Positions 24,798 through 35,530 of a stretch of DNA of 64,000 nt are shown piece by piece (the stretch's first letter is position 1; each line of letters opens with the position of its first letter). The stretch lies in NCBI GenBank assembly GCA_016647705.1, contig CM028325.1, positions 28,128,474-28,192,473 on the forward strand, given 5' to 3'. This DNA is from Eucommia ulmoides (taxonomy: Eukaryota > Streptophyta > Magnoliopsida > Garryales > Eucommiaceae). The position numbers and the translations under genes are program-made. Below the pieces are notes generated by a model. The model worked only from the letters and a program-made list of their open reading frames with translations. It was not told where the DNA came from and made no database searches.

Positions 24798-24909
24798 TTC
24801 AAGTACCCTGCAGGAAAAATAAACTAAAAACAAAAATTATAAGCAAAATAAATGCTAAATTAAAATCAAGTTATTTACTCACAATATCAACAACAATCTA
24901 AAAAGTCAA

Positions 24910-24927
24910 TCCCCGACAACGGAACCA
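24910..24927 (-). other. Primer binding site, tRNA-Asp type (degenerate)
   Basis: The plus strand TCCCCGACAACGGAACCA matches the tRNA-Asp 3' end at 15 of 18 positions, followed by the same 6-nt spacer (AAAACT) as at 391-396. Confidence 0.85.
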
Positions 24928-24933
24928 AAAACT

Positions 24934-26261
24934 TGGTAGCGGAATATTACATCGCCACTTTTACCGCAATTGTACGGGTTAAGTTTTGGTATAGTAAGAA
25001 AAGTAAGGGTTGTCGTATCCACAGGGATTAGATTAGGTCGTCGCTAAGTACCATGATTGTCATAACCTAACTTTATCTAGGCGACTCAAATTTAGGGTTT
25101 TTTTTTTTTTTTATAATAATTATCAACTAAACTAAATTAATTATTAAACTATAATATTACTGTGACATTAATGGGAAAATATTGTCTAGGGATTAACTTT
25201 GTTCACTTAATCGTGTTCGATTGAATCTAGTTTACATTAACGACATTCATACTATCCCACAATCTAGATATCAAAATCTCACTCACTAGCTCTCCCTAGT
25301 GTAAAGTGAATGAATATGTGACTTCGCGTCAACACCGACGTCCCTGCCTAGTGTTTATATGACACTGATCACATGAGTCTTACCCCAACCTCACGGATTG
25401 CATACTTTCTAATACTTTCCCGAGTCATTAGATAGTCACGTTGTGTTTAAACACTAGTCCGAATTCGGGATTACCTTTCCCAAGTGTCAAACCCCATATT
25501 TTTAAACCAACCAATATATCATAACAAGCATATAATGGAAGTAATAAAACAGTAAACAAAATCGGATAAAGATAAATAACCGTTAACAAAACATCAATTT
25601 ATTCAAATCACGGTTTCATGAACAAGTCACTCCCTAGACAATAGATGTTTATCTACACATGACCATAGCTCAATATTCAACAATACAAGAGATAAACATC
25701 ATAAAAATAACCAACCAAAGCTAAAAATAAAAGAAAGAAACAAGGGAGAATAGTAAAATCTGAATAACGGGTGATTCCACGTGCGCTAAGTCTGCTCCAA
25801 TCTCGTTTTCTCCTCTTCAAATGGATGATCCTCTTGGTTGGTATGGTCTTGGAGCTCTCAAGACACTAACAAAAATGTTCTTTAGGTGTTGGGGAAAGAG
25901 GGGATATCATAGGGATCCAAAATAACTAAAAACATATCTCAAAATATCTTATCCATGTGGAGCCGAATCGCTGCAGCGGTGGGAAGTCAATAGGTCTTCT
26001 AACCCTTCACCATTGCAGCGGTGGTCTTTTGGCTGTAACTTCAAAGTTCCATGTTTTGAGATTTTCCAAAGTCGGATTGTATCATTGTCAAAAATAGCCT
26101 TGAAGTTACTGCACCTGAACCAAATTTGCATTTTTTTTACCCATTTATTCAAAAACCTATAAAACAATACAAATACACATTAAACTAACAAAAATGCTTG
26201 AAAACACACAAATATTTGAATCTAAAAGTACTTGATTTGCTGGTAAATAAACCACTCATCA
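24934..26261 (-). mobile_element. 5' LTR of the TR-GAG-like element
   Basis: Plus-strand ends TGGTAGC...CTCATCA. Pairs with 20806-22145. The edge beside the primer site and the shared start TGATGA define it. Confidence 0.88.
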
Positions 26262-26966
26262 GTTCTCCATCTCCATTTGCTTCACCGCCAACTAGGCCAC
26301 GGCTACGAGTCAACTCATATCTCGAGGGACCAAGTTGTAGAAAAGTGTGAGAACCCATGATAGGATGGGCTACCCCCACTTCTAGGGGCCCTACCTTTAG
26401 CTAGTCAAGGTTACCTTGAGCCCCTTTGAGGGCAGATAGATCTAACTCAACTCTTCTTGGATTGTCTGAAGTTTCGCCTAATCTTTCTCTGACTCACAGA
26501 AGAGGTGGATCTCGCATGTGCCGAAAGCGAGCAAGTCTTGAAGATTATCTTTTATGAGGCGCGCCTGAAAATCTATTTCTTTTATGCGGCCTCAACCTAT
26601 TTCCTCAGCTCTATCTTCTTATCACATCGAAAGTATAGAAAAAGCTACCTTATGGAGAAGCTGCATTGCTTGAGAGACGGTGAACCCGTTTACCTCGTGT
26701 GGGTCAGCTCTCCGCAGGGACTTCGCGTCATAGGGAATGAGGACTAAACGACATAAGTCCATGGCATTGGAATAATCTCTATTAAGGGTAGAGTCCAAAG
26801 TTAGGCTGGTGTTCTTCACCTCCCTTGCAGAAGGTATCTCCAATTGAAAGGCCACCGGAGGCAGTGGACTCATCAGATCGTCATCCCCACGTCGACTTGT
26901 TCGCCTATATCCAGCAAGCACAAATGGTGTGGGTGGGCCCAAAGCCCTCATCTTTGGTTTCGCCAT
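26262..26966 (-). pseudogene. Antisense ORF remnant of an older Tat-type element
   Basis: Minus-strand frame from 26966 with LVLIPYDAKSL..., a helical stretch (QAMQLLHKVAFSILSM) and then, after a stop, more helix-forming residues (RIKEIDFQARLIKDNLQDLL). It sits in antisense just upstream of a plus-strand polypurine tract and LTR. That is where Tat elements carry their antisense ORF (compare 60420-63518 in this window). The TR-GAG-like element interrupts it at 26261. Domain assignment is by position and coiled-coil character, not by a firm motif. Confidence 0.4.
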
Positions 26967-27166
26967 TCAATATTTTTTGGAAAGTAAATGAATCCAAGAA
27001 ACCCAGAAATTCCCTTTTGAAAAAATGGAGAGTCCTCGAAAAGCACCTCAAGGAAAAAAGAGACAGTGAAAAACGAAGGATAGAAAAGAGAGAAAGTGAA
27101 AAACTAAGGACAAGTATCACCACGAGAAAGCTTACGCCAGAAGACTTCCAGGACAAGACCCCCTGG

Positions 27167-27187
27167 CCTAGGATTCTAGGGGGTTAC
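27167..27187 (+). other. Polypurine tract of the older Tat-type element
   Basis: GGATTCTAGGGGGTTAC next to the TGATGGTAGTG start of the LTR. Confidence 0.55.
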
Positions 27188-27758
27188 TGATGGTAGTGCA
27201 TTTGGTCATGGGCCATCCAGTGAGAAAACCCAGGGAACCTACAAAAAGGGGCCTGTAATGCGCCCAATATCTTCTAGGCCCAAGTTCATTACAGTTAGTG
27301 GCCCAAACACCCCGGGGAAGAGCGATGCATTCGAAGAAGCCCAAGATCTATCGGAGAATTAGGTTTGTGGGTAAAATTAAAGTGTGGGGCTTACTAACAG
27401 AAAGTGAGCCATCGCCAAATCGGCAAAGAATATTCCTTTGGCGTGGAGGACGCGCAAATAACAAAACAATCATCATGTTGTAACAGATTTGGTGACTAGG
27501 CACTCCTATCTCTTTATTCCGGACGATCAACTCTATAAATACCGGAGCAAGTCATGAGCCCAGGAACGCGAGATTGTGCTATCTTACACAATTCTGGGTA
27601 ATTCCTATGCGATACGCCCTATTTCGTTTGTCACACACCCTTGTGTTTGGTTTTGCACCTTTTTCTTCAATCATCTATTTACTCTCACGCCAAAAGTTCT
27701 TCGTCAGGATTCACCCCCCCCCCCTCTCTTCTCCATCCATGTGTTAAGAATTTGTGCA
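27188..27758 (+). mobile_element. 3' LTR of an older Tat-type element
   Basis: Begins TGATGGTAGTGCA and probably ends TTTGTGCA. It has a TATA box, CTCTATAAATACC, at 27531-27543 and the phrase ACTCTCACGCCAAAAGTTCTT near 27680, which resembles ATTCTCACGCCAAAGGTTTTT in the LTR at 37056. The 5' partner is not in the window, and the exact right end is uncertain. Confidence 0.55.
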
Positions 27759-28343
27759 GGAACCCCCTAAAGGCAAGGAACGAAGGCTGGCAATGACAGA
27801 ATCATAAATTCACTGTGTTACCATTTTTAGGCAACATTAGTATTCGTAGAAAACTGAAAAAGATCAAAACTAAAAATCTTGAAAATAAAATGCAAAAGTA
27901 TAAAAAAATAAAAAATAAAAAAATAAAAAAATCGAATTTGAAAAATAAAAAATAAATTTTAAAAAATAGAAATAAAACATTTTTTTTTTCTTTTTTTCTT
28001 TTTAAATTTAAAGTTTTCTTATGTTTTTTTTGTTTTCTACTCTTTTAATTTTATTTTCTATAAACATGATATATAACAAATAAAGAAATAAAAATAAAAT
28101 AAATAAAATAAAAAATACCGAACAAAAGAAAAAATATCAACAAAAAAAAAGGGAGAAAGTACAAAGCAGAAAAAAAAAACAAAAATTAAAGATAAAAAAA
28201 ATTATAATAATATTTTTATTATTAATAAAATATGATAAAGATGAAGTATTATGAAAATAATAAAAAATAATGTTAATATTAATTGAAATGACGGAGATGT
28301 CTGACTTATGAAAATCATTTATAAAATAAAATAAGAAACTTAC
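27759..28343. other. Very AT-rich intergenic sequence
   Basis: Long A/T and AAAT-type simple sequence (27895-28300), including a C-run at 27716-27724 just before it. No gene seen apart from the possible exon that follows. Confidence 0.4.
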
Positions 28344-28495
28344 ATAAGCAATGACAACTGAATGCTTCTTTTTATAACGGTACCGTGAAGCATGAAGATC
28401 ATCACTGCCTTTTTCCAAGTTTTAAAGCTAGTGAACGAAAAACAAAAAAAAAAAACAAAAAAAAAAAACGTGAAAAAAGTGAGTGTTGTTTGATG
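28344..28495 (-). other. Possible first exon of an unidentified gene
   Basis: Minus strand: a strong TATA box (28521-28536) is followed by about 75 bases and an ATG at 28418. From there 25 codons (MEKGSDDLHASRYRYKKKHS...) run to a good 5' splice site, TTAT|GTAAGTTT, at 28344/28343. The codons here are far less AT-rich than the surroundings. I recognise no family and see no convincing second exon within the AT-rich text downstream, so it may be a gene start left behind by insertions or a chance arrangement. Confidence 0.25.
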
Positions 28496-28520
28496 AAAAA
28501 GAATTTTGTTATGAACAGTC

Positions 28521-28536
28521 TCTATTTATAGAGAGA
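28521..28536 (-). promoter_or_regulatory. Strong plant-type TATA box
   Basis: TCTCTATAAATAGAGA on the minus strand fits the plant consensus TCACTATATATAG closely. It is also a near-perfect palindrome, so a promoter in the plus direction cannot be excluded. Confidence 0.5.
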
Positions 28537-29100
28537 GAATATGTTACATTTATCAATGGATTAATGGCAGTTTTTTAATATTATATTTTCTGTATGATGA
28601 AATCTTAAAAAATCAAATTAATAAACTGTTTAAATATTTATTAATATTTAGACTCCTCATATGAATAGGGGTAGTATAATATCCATTTGTTCTTTATTTT
28701 TTTAGTTTATTTATTTTTTATAATCAGTTGAGATCAGATATAAGAGTAAATTTGTTATTTTATAAAATTTTATTAATTATTTAATCAAGACACTTAAATT
28801 TAAATTGCATAGGGATAAAAATAACAAAAATATATAAAAATATAAAATCCAATTCAATCAAATTATAAGATAAAGTCTCATTTACCCTTTAATAAAACAA
28901 AGCACAAATTAGAGATTTAAAGTAGGATTTCTTACATAGGTTGCTAGTGAAATTTAGGGTTATGAAATTGTTCCAATTTTATACTTGAGATTACTAACAT
29001 TTGTTTAGTTATAGAACGAAAATAAACAAGATGTTTTCCAAAATTAGCCCTATGTAAATTTTTGATAAATTTCAATGACACTCATTTAAAAGTTTAAATC

Positions 29101-29132
<32 letters not shown>

Positions 29133-30662
29133 AGCTAAAAGTTTAAATCTTATAAGGACATCATCTATCATTATCAAAATCATAGAGAACGTCTTATAAA
29201 ATTTTAAATCACAAGAGACGTAGTTGAAATTTACTTGTCATTTTCCACATGATAAGTAAACAAATATTCCAAAGATATTCCACAGACTTTAGTAATTTGA
29301 TTTAAAAAAATGGAAACTTCAAGGACAAAAATAACACTATTCCTAAACTTTAGGGACCATAGGTGCAATTAGCCTATGGAGAATCAAAATAAGTGAAAAT
29401 TATTAAATAAGCCTAAATTAAATATCAAATTACCAATTGATGCCAACTAGTTTAAACCAAACACTCTCATTTTACAAATTGTATGAATCGTTTAATCCCA
29501 ATTTCAAAAAATGCAAAAATTGACATTACTAATTTGCCCATTTTACATATTAAAATAACTATTATTGTATATATATATATATATATATTTTTTTTTTTTT
29601 GCGATCTAATTATATATCAAATTCGTCTGAATAATGTTTTCAAAATGATATTACATTCATTATTTTTTCTGTTAGTTTTAAAAATTTCAGTTTTCACATT
29701 CATATTACATTCAATATAATACTTTCAAAATTTTCAGTTTTCACATTCTTATTACAATTAGCACAGTCTTATGCCTTATCAAAATACAGTTGAATGTTAC
29801 ATTCAATATCCAAATCACATTTTTTAGTAAGTCGTGTTACATTCAACACTCATATAATTTGTGTTATTATCAACATTGATTGATGTTATTTCTATTAAAT
29901 TGGATATTATATTCGACACTCACGGGAACACATATATTGTAGCGAAGTTATATATAACATTAACATTACAGTTAATGATATATATAACACTCACATGCAT
30001 ACTAATCCAGAACTAAAAAAAAAATAAAAAAATTAATATCTAATTTTGAAAATCATGATTTATAGATTAGTGTGGTGTGAAAAATCATTGAACAATAATC
30101 ATAATTGGGACAAATTTTAAGTTTCTTGTTTAGTTTCATTGATAGTTTATTACCATTTTTTGTTCTGCATTTTTAGAGATATATTGAATATAAGGAAGGT
30201 ATAGACTCATTTAAGAGGGACAAATTAGTCCACGAAGTTATAGAAGGAGTGGTCAGTGCATAAAAAATTGATTGGGTTCATGATAGTTTTCCATAGTAAA
30301 ATGGAAGTGAATGGTCAGTGCACCTAAAAATAAAAGGATAGAAAATTGAGAAGTACAATCTTTATCTCTATTGAGGGTTGAAAAATGAGGAGGATGTATT
30401 TTTTGTTGTTTCTAAGATAAAAAAAAAGGGTTTTTTTTTTTCAAGGGTCCTAACACTCTAAAACACAATTTTTTAAGGACTACTAAAATTAAACTTGTTC
30501 AAAAGTACCAATATATTTATCATTCCAATATTACCCCTCATTTATATACACAAAATCCACTTAAATTTTGAAATTCCACTTAATTTTTTAAAGTTCCACT
30601 TAATTTATAAAAATTACACTGAATTTTTTTAATAAAAAATTTAATTAATTTTTTTTTTTAAA
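28537..30662. other. AT-rich intergenic, no gene seen
   Basis: Contains an ATT trinucleotide repeat (29101-29131), an AT repeat (29566-29588) and repeated phrases TTACATTCA(A/C) at 29652-29840. No reading frame with recognisable content. Confidence 0.4.
29101..29131. repeat. (ATT)n microsatellite
   Basis: Ten uninterrupted TTA/ATT units. Confidence 0.95.
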
Positions 30663-30698
30663 TATACACTTTCTTTTAAAATGTCACAAATTCCTTAA

Positions 30699-31481
30699 GG
30701 TTGTGTTTGGATAGAGGATTTCTAGGAAGGATTTCATTTAGGTAGAGGATTTTAAAATCCTTTTATGACAATTGCTTTGTTTGGATATTGATGAAATGGA
30801 TTTGCAAAATCCCTTAAAGTCTCAAATGAAGGATTTGTAAATACTTTTGAGAGGGGTGTCATTTGCCAATTCCTTCATGTGAGCGCTCATCTGCTTCTTC
30901 TCTTCGCGAACACAAACAATGTACGATCCTTGCCTTCGCGACCACAGAGTAATTGATTGAACTGTGAGCTCTCTTTCCCTTCACGACCACCAACGACGAC
31001 AGGCCCTGCATCTGATTCGCGACGACCGACGACGACGAGCAGCTTCGCGACGAGCCCTCCTTCCTTTCGTCGTCTTCGCTGTTCCGAAATAGGGTTCGAA
31101 AACGAAAACGAAACTGATTTCGTAATCGAAATCGAACCCTATTTAGGTTTCGAAATCGATTTCAAATATGTTCTTGGATTCGAATATGTTCTTGGATTTC
31201 AAAAACGAAATGGATTTCGATTTCGTTTTTCGATTTGTTCTTGGATTTCATTTTTCGATTTGTTCTTGGACTTCCTTCGTCGCCTCTGTTTCTGTTTCTG
31301 TTTTGATTTATTTATTTATTTCTTCAGAAATGGTATAAAAAATGGGATAAAAAATAGAACCAATTTTTTTTTATCCAAACAACGGATTTGTGAAATGAAG
31401 GGATTTCAAAATCCAGGATTTTGAAATCTCTTCATTTCACAAATCCCTTGAATTTATCAAATCCCTTACCCAAACGCAACC
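30699..31481. mobile_element. Tourist-type (PIF/Harbinger) MITE, 783 bp
   Basis: Terminal inverted repeats GGTTGTGTTTGG...CCAAACGCAACC, flanked by a 3-bp duplication TAA (30696-30698 and 31482-31484). The GG(T/C)...GTTTGG ends and the TWA duplication are typical of Tourist elements. Subterminal inverted text (GGATTTCAAAATCC around 31400) extends the fold. The middle (30890-31310) is more GC-rich, with repeated CGACGAC and CGAAATCGA phrases; a 155-codon open frame there looks like low-complexity accident, not a gene. Confidence 0.85.
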
Positions 31482-31484
31482 TAA

Positions 31485-32828
31485 TATACGTTATGTTATA
31501 CGTTCTACTTAATTTTTTCTTGTAGTATCCGCCGAATTTTATTTTTCAAACGTATTGTAAGGGATTTGTGACATTTTAAAAGAAAGTATATACTTAATGG
31601 CTTCACAAATCCCTTAATGTATATTTAAAAAAAAAAATGTACACTTTCTTAACATGTACACCACGTCATCGGCTTCAAACGACAATGGCGACGGCGGTTA
31701 TGTGTTGAGACAATGGGGATAAACTAGATCTAGGCTAAATCTGATTGATGAATGAGACGACAATAAAGATCGGCAAGGTCGGCGATGGAGACGGCCCAGA
31801 TGAAGGCGATGCTTGAAGAAGATGACAGCGATGAACGCGATGGACGAAGACGAGGGCGTGAACGTCAGAATCTCCTTCGACGTCGAGATCAATAGCAATG
31901 GTAGAAAGGAGTTCGGCGAGAGAGAGAGGCGGTTGAACGGCGAGGGATAGATGTCGGCACTGCAGAGAGTAGGAGAATGGAAGAGAAAGTGGGAGTACGA
32001 CTAATAAAGGGAAATTAGGGTTAAAATGAATCAGGGTTATTTTTGTCATTAAAAAATATTAGAAAGAGTTAATGCAATTTTTTTTAAACTAGAGTTATGG
32101 ACAATCTTTTAGAAGGTACTTAAAAAGTTATTTTGTTTTTAAAAGGGAGTTTTCGAGGAAAATCCCCCCCCCCCCCCCCGCCAAAAAAAAAAAGAAAATT
32201 AGTCATGAAATTTACTATTGTACCCTCATGCATACCGTTGTGTCATCAGGAAAACCCAATTTTACTGAAGTTGTGGGCTGAAGGAGAGGCGCAAGAGAAA
32301 AGAGAGGAGGGAGAGTAAAAACAACTTAGGATATATGTAGGCCCATTTGGTTATTATTTTTCTTAATTTTTGTTCTCGTTCTCAAAATTTGGGGATTAAT
32401 GTATATAATCGTATTTAGCAAACATGTTTTTGTTCTTAAAATTTTTGCGAATAATTTGGAAGTAATTCTTAAATTTCTCAAAAAACTAACAAAAAAAAAA
32501 ATTGATTACTATTTACTCCCACAAAACTATTTCCATCACCACTCTGCTAGTCATTTCCATCCGCCGGCCATCATATATTTAAAGGAGAAAAAACAAATGT
32601 TGAAACCAAATGTGTTTTTTGTTTCTGTTCTCATAAATTAAAAGAAACAATTCCAAGACAATGATTGTTACCAAACATATTTTTATTCTTAGAATACTCT
32701 AGAATGGAAATTCTCACCTCACCTCAGTTTATTTGAAGTTGAAACAGAAAAACAGAAATACAAACACCACCGTAGTGGCATCTTTTCATAAGGGTAAAAT
32801 ATGCAAACTTTAAGCTCATTTTCCCGCG

Positions 32829-32862
<34 letters not shown>

Positions 32863-32889
32863 AGAGGAAGAACTTCTCTGAAATCAATA
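31485..32889. other. Intergenic with MITE-like remnants, no gene seen
   Basis: 31557-31595 is an inverted partner of 30663-30698. 31680-31990 is GC-richer and has long antisense open stretches without a recognised domain. 32164-32179 is a run of 16 C. 32340-32690 has weak Tourist-like ends (GGCCCATTTGGTT...TTACCAAACATA) without a clear duplication. 32830-32861 is a run of about 32 G. Confidence 0.4.
32830..32861 (+). repeat. Poly(G) tract of about 32 bases
   Basis: Uninterrupted G run just beyond the 3' end of the reading frame at 32890-33216. It could form a G-quadruplex. Its true length is uncertain because long homopolymers assemble badly. Confidence 0.9.
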
Positions 32890-33216
32890 TTAAGCATCAT
32901 CTGAAATTGTCCTTTTACACTCATCGGAGATTGCCGGAGTTGAAGAAAATCTGTGGATGCAAAAACCAACAAGAGATTTATAAACATTGAGGCAATCAAG
33001 GAGGAGGAACCATAGCAAACAAGTGGCCACAATCGTAAGAGTTAGGCCGAAAAACAAGCTCATTGCTATGTACAATATTCTAACATGGTGGCTTGGAAGT
33101 GACCACTCCTTTATGACGAACTTCACCAGCATCAATACCGTTGCTCCGGCCATGGCACCGACGGTTGCTCTGCCGGCGGCGCTACCCAAACTTGAGACTC
33201 CAGGATGACCCATCAC
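32890..33216 (-). CDS. Hypothetical small membrane protein
   Basis: An intact minus-strand frame of 108 residues starting MMGHPGVSSLGSAAGRATVG. Two hydrophobic segments are clear: roughly residues 20-36 (MAGATVLMLVKFVI) and 46-75 (ILYIAMSLFFGLTLTIVATCLLWFLLLDCL), so it would sit in a membrane, perhaps as a hairpin. The N-terminus is Gly/Ala/Ser-rich and the C-terminal ~25 residues are polar. Unlike the rest of the window it has no stops, balanced codon use and GC around one half. A second ATG at residue 2 is equally possible. No TATA box is obvious upstream. I do not recognise the family; it may be a real single-exon gene or a gene fragment brought in by a transposon. Confidence 0.45.
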   Translation of the reverse strand: MMGHPGVSSLGSAAGRATVGAMAGATVLMLVKFVIKEWSLPSHHVRILYIAMSLFFGLTLTIVATCLLWFLLLDCLNVYKSLVGFCIHRFSSTPAISDECKRTISDDA

Positions 33217-33899
33217 ATTGATGAAAAATGAGGCCTATGTTCTCACATATAACCAACAAAAGGTACTTGAAGGCTCTTTTTTAAGGTAATTTATTGGGAC
33301 ATTGAATTTGACAGAATTAGCCTTTCACCTTTGTGGGGCTGTGTCGCAGTGGTTGGAAACTTGGAATGATGTGGATCAATGTGATTTGAGGGTAAAAAAG
33401 TAATTTCATGCATGAATTTTTTGACACTAGGGATTGTGGGTATTGGTTTATGCCAAAAGACACCCCAATCTTATTTCACTTGGACATGGAGGCCCCCATG
33501 ATTTTTTAAATACTATAGGTTGTCTCTCTCTCTCCCCCTCTGGGTGGAGATAGGTGAGTGGTGGTGGATTGGGAAGAATCGAACCAGGGGTGGGGAGCGC
33601 TCAAGATGGGAGGTTGTGGGCGAGCACAACAGTTGGTAGTGATCGAAGGCAACAGTTGATCTTTAAAATTGAATGGGGGGACTAAAAATTTATAAGGGAG
33701 TTTATTAGATATATTTATTCAATCAGGGGAAGATTTATATAAAATTTTAAACAATTTGAATTGATTTTTTTTTAAATAAACGGGCAATAGTGAATGATGC
33801 ACTCTATACATAGCTTTGCATACTACTACAAAAATGGATGAATGATGAAAGAGTATGAAAAAGGAAAGAAAATAAATAAAGAGAAAATTAATTATATAT
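33217..33899. other. Intergenic, no gene seen
   Basis: Upstream side of the hypothetical gene. Contains a CT-rich tract (33520-33542). No recognised repeat. Confidence 0.35.
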
Positions 33900-33908
33900 T
33901 TTAATTTA

Positions 33909-34171
33909 GGGTTAATTATACTTTATCGCATGTGGTTGGACCGTTTTGCACTTTTTTCTCCTGTGGTGTTCTCGTCACTACTTTGTCATGTAGTTAGGCC
34001 TTTGTTGCACTCTACTCTCCTCATCAACACTTTATCCCCATATAGTTAGGTCTATATTAAGGGGTAAAGTGCAACAAGACCTAATTATAGAGGGGCAAAA
34101 TGGTGACGAAAATATTATAAGGGACAAAGTGCAAAACGGCCTAATTAAAGAGGATAAAGTGTAATTAACCC
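33909..34171. mobile_element. Mutator-like MITE, copy 1 (263 bp)
   Basis: Foldback element with arms GGGTTAATTATACTTTATC and its complement (...GATAAAGTGTAATTAACCC). The arms stay complementary far inward (CCGTTTTGCACTTT against AAAGTGCAAAACGG). It is flanked by a perfect 9-bp duplication TTTAATTTA (33900-33908 and 34172-34180), the length made by Mutator-type transposases. Confidence 0.88.
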
Positions 34172-34180
34172 TTTAATTTA

Positions 34181-35092
34181 TAAGTTTAGTTGTAAGTTTA
34201 CAATATTAGAAAGTCAAATTTGTCATTCAAGGAATTTGGGTACCGAATTTGGGGTAGCTTTGGCATTTTTAATATTAGAGGGGGTCTTAATGTACAGATA
34301 AAAATAAGAGGGGTATATTTAGTATATAAACGCTGTAAACATCCCTCTCTTGTCTCTGTCTTCTTTTATTGGTAAGTAAGAAGAAAAAAATCCTCAACGC
34401 ATTCAGCCAAACCAGAGAACCAATAGAACAAGTCTGGTAGCTGCTCTTTAGTCTTTAGAGGTGGTTGCACTTTCACAGACAATTAATAGATATCTTGAGC
34501 CAGCTGTTTTTAGAAGTTTATTATGTATTTTACTGATCAAAACAAAATTGCATATTTTTAGTTTCATTTTATATTTCAAATTATTATTTATTTGACTGAA
34601 AAAATAGATGTTTCTTTCCTTGTGGCAACTATTCTCATTGTTTGAATGGACTGCTATTTTTTTTTTCCCCCAGTTTACGTGCAACTCGATTTAAACACCT
34701 CCCGGATGATCTTAAAGGAGCACTCCCCCTATATCGATCTGACGCGTTTAAAATTAAATTCAAGATTTAATTATTAGAATGCTCCAAAGAAAGAGAACAT
34801 CTCCCTCTTACCAAACGGACTAACACCTCTTAAATACTTAAACCACTATATTAATGATAAATAATATTTACAACTCATTTAAATAAAATGTTAAAGAGAT
34901 AAACATGGAGGACAAATAAAGGATTGGATTTATGTGAGCATTTAATGAGATTTGAGGTGTTAATAGAGAATCAACCGAGAGCAGAAAATACATTGGGTGA
35001 GCTCTCATATATTTCCAAGTCTAGTCTTTCCATTTTAATTTCTTACTAATTTAGGGCATATTATGCAGGTTCAAAAAAATTATTAGTATATA
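34181..35092. other. Intergenic, no gene seen
   Basis: A TATA-like sequence, AGTATATAAACGC (34321-34333), is followed by CT-rich leader-like text to 34365, but no reading frame follows. Otherwise AT-rich. Confidence 0.35.
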
Positions 35093-35101
35093 TTTTTTAT
35101 T

Positions 35102-35361
35102 GGGTAAATTACACTTTAACTCCTGTAGTTAGACCATTCTGCACTTTACTCCAATGATATTTTCGTCACTACTTTGCCCTCTGTGGTTAGGTCTTGTTGC
35201 ATTTTACCCCTTAATGTAACTCTAACTACAGGGGGGTAAAGTGTTGACGAGGGGGATAAAGTGCAACAAAATCCTAACCACAGAAGGCAAAATGTTGACG
35301 AGAATACCACAGAGGACAAAGTGCAAAATGGCATAATTACAGGGGTAAAGTATAATTAGCC
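35102..35361. mobile_element. Mutator-like MITE, copy 2 (260 bp)
   Basis: Same family as 33909-34171 (GGGTAAATTACACTTTAAC...GTAAAGTATAATTAGCC, inner ATTCTGCACTTTACTCC and complement). It is flanked by a perfect 9-bp duplication TTTTTTATT (35093-35101 and 35362-35370). Confidence 0.88.
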
Positions 35362-35434
35362 TTTTTTATTTGAATATTACACATGACCCACAAATGAACC
35401 TTTGATTTTATATTTAATATATTTTATGAAAGGA

Positions 35435-35530
35435 TTAATTATATTTTTCACCCCTATAGTTAGACCAAATTGCAGTTTGTAATCTTGTGGTATTTTTGTC
35501 ACCATTTATACCCTCTGTGCTTAAGATTTA
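35435..35530. mobile_element. Left-arm fragment of the same MITE family
   Basis: GGATTAATTATATTTTTCAC followed by CCTATAGTTAGACCA and TGGTATTTTTGTCACC matches the left arm of the copies at 33909 and 35102. No right arm is present. Confidence 0.55.

Larger units (their letters stand above)
20806..26261 (-). mobile_element. Athila-like gag-only element (TR-GAG type), minus strand
   Basis: Two LTRs of 1340 and 1328 bp flank a 2.8-kb internal region. A tRNA-Asp-type primer site lies beside the right LTR and a polypurine tract beside the left one, so the element is transcribed right to left. Only a broken gag is visible; protease, reverse transcriptase and integrase are absent, matching the published TR-GAG class of non-autonomous elements. 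The flanking pentamers (GTCTT left, GTTCT right) are not identical, so a target duplication is not proven. Confidence 0.82.

Noticed and set aside
20801..26266. Target-site duplication of the TR-GAG-like element
   Set aside because: GTCTT and GTTCT differ at two of five positions; similarity may be chance.
26825..27190. 121-codon plus-strand Lys/Glu/Arg-rich frame
   Set aside because: Low-complexity purine-rich text just before the polypurine tract; the opposite strand carries the more protein-like remnant.
30957..31424. 155-codon open frame inside the Tourist MITE
   Set aside because: Composed of repeated CGAAATCGA and CGACGAC phrases; no domain, and it lies within a MITE fold.
32340..32690. 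Further Tourist-type MITE
   Set aside because: The ends (GGCCCATTTGGTT and TTACCAAACATA) are only weakly complementary and I find no TWA duplication, so I leave it as a remark.
34321..34365. Plus-strand promoter with TATA box and CT-rich leader
   Set aside because: No reading frame, splice site or RNA gene follows within 300 bases.
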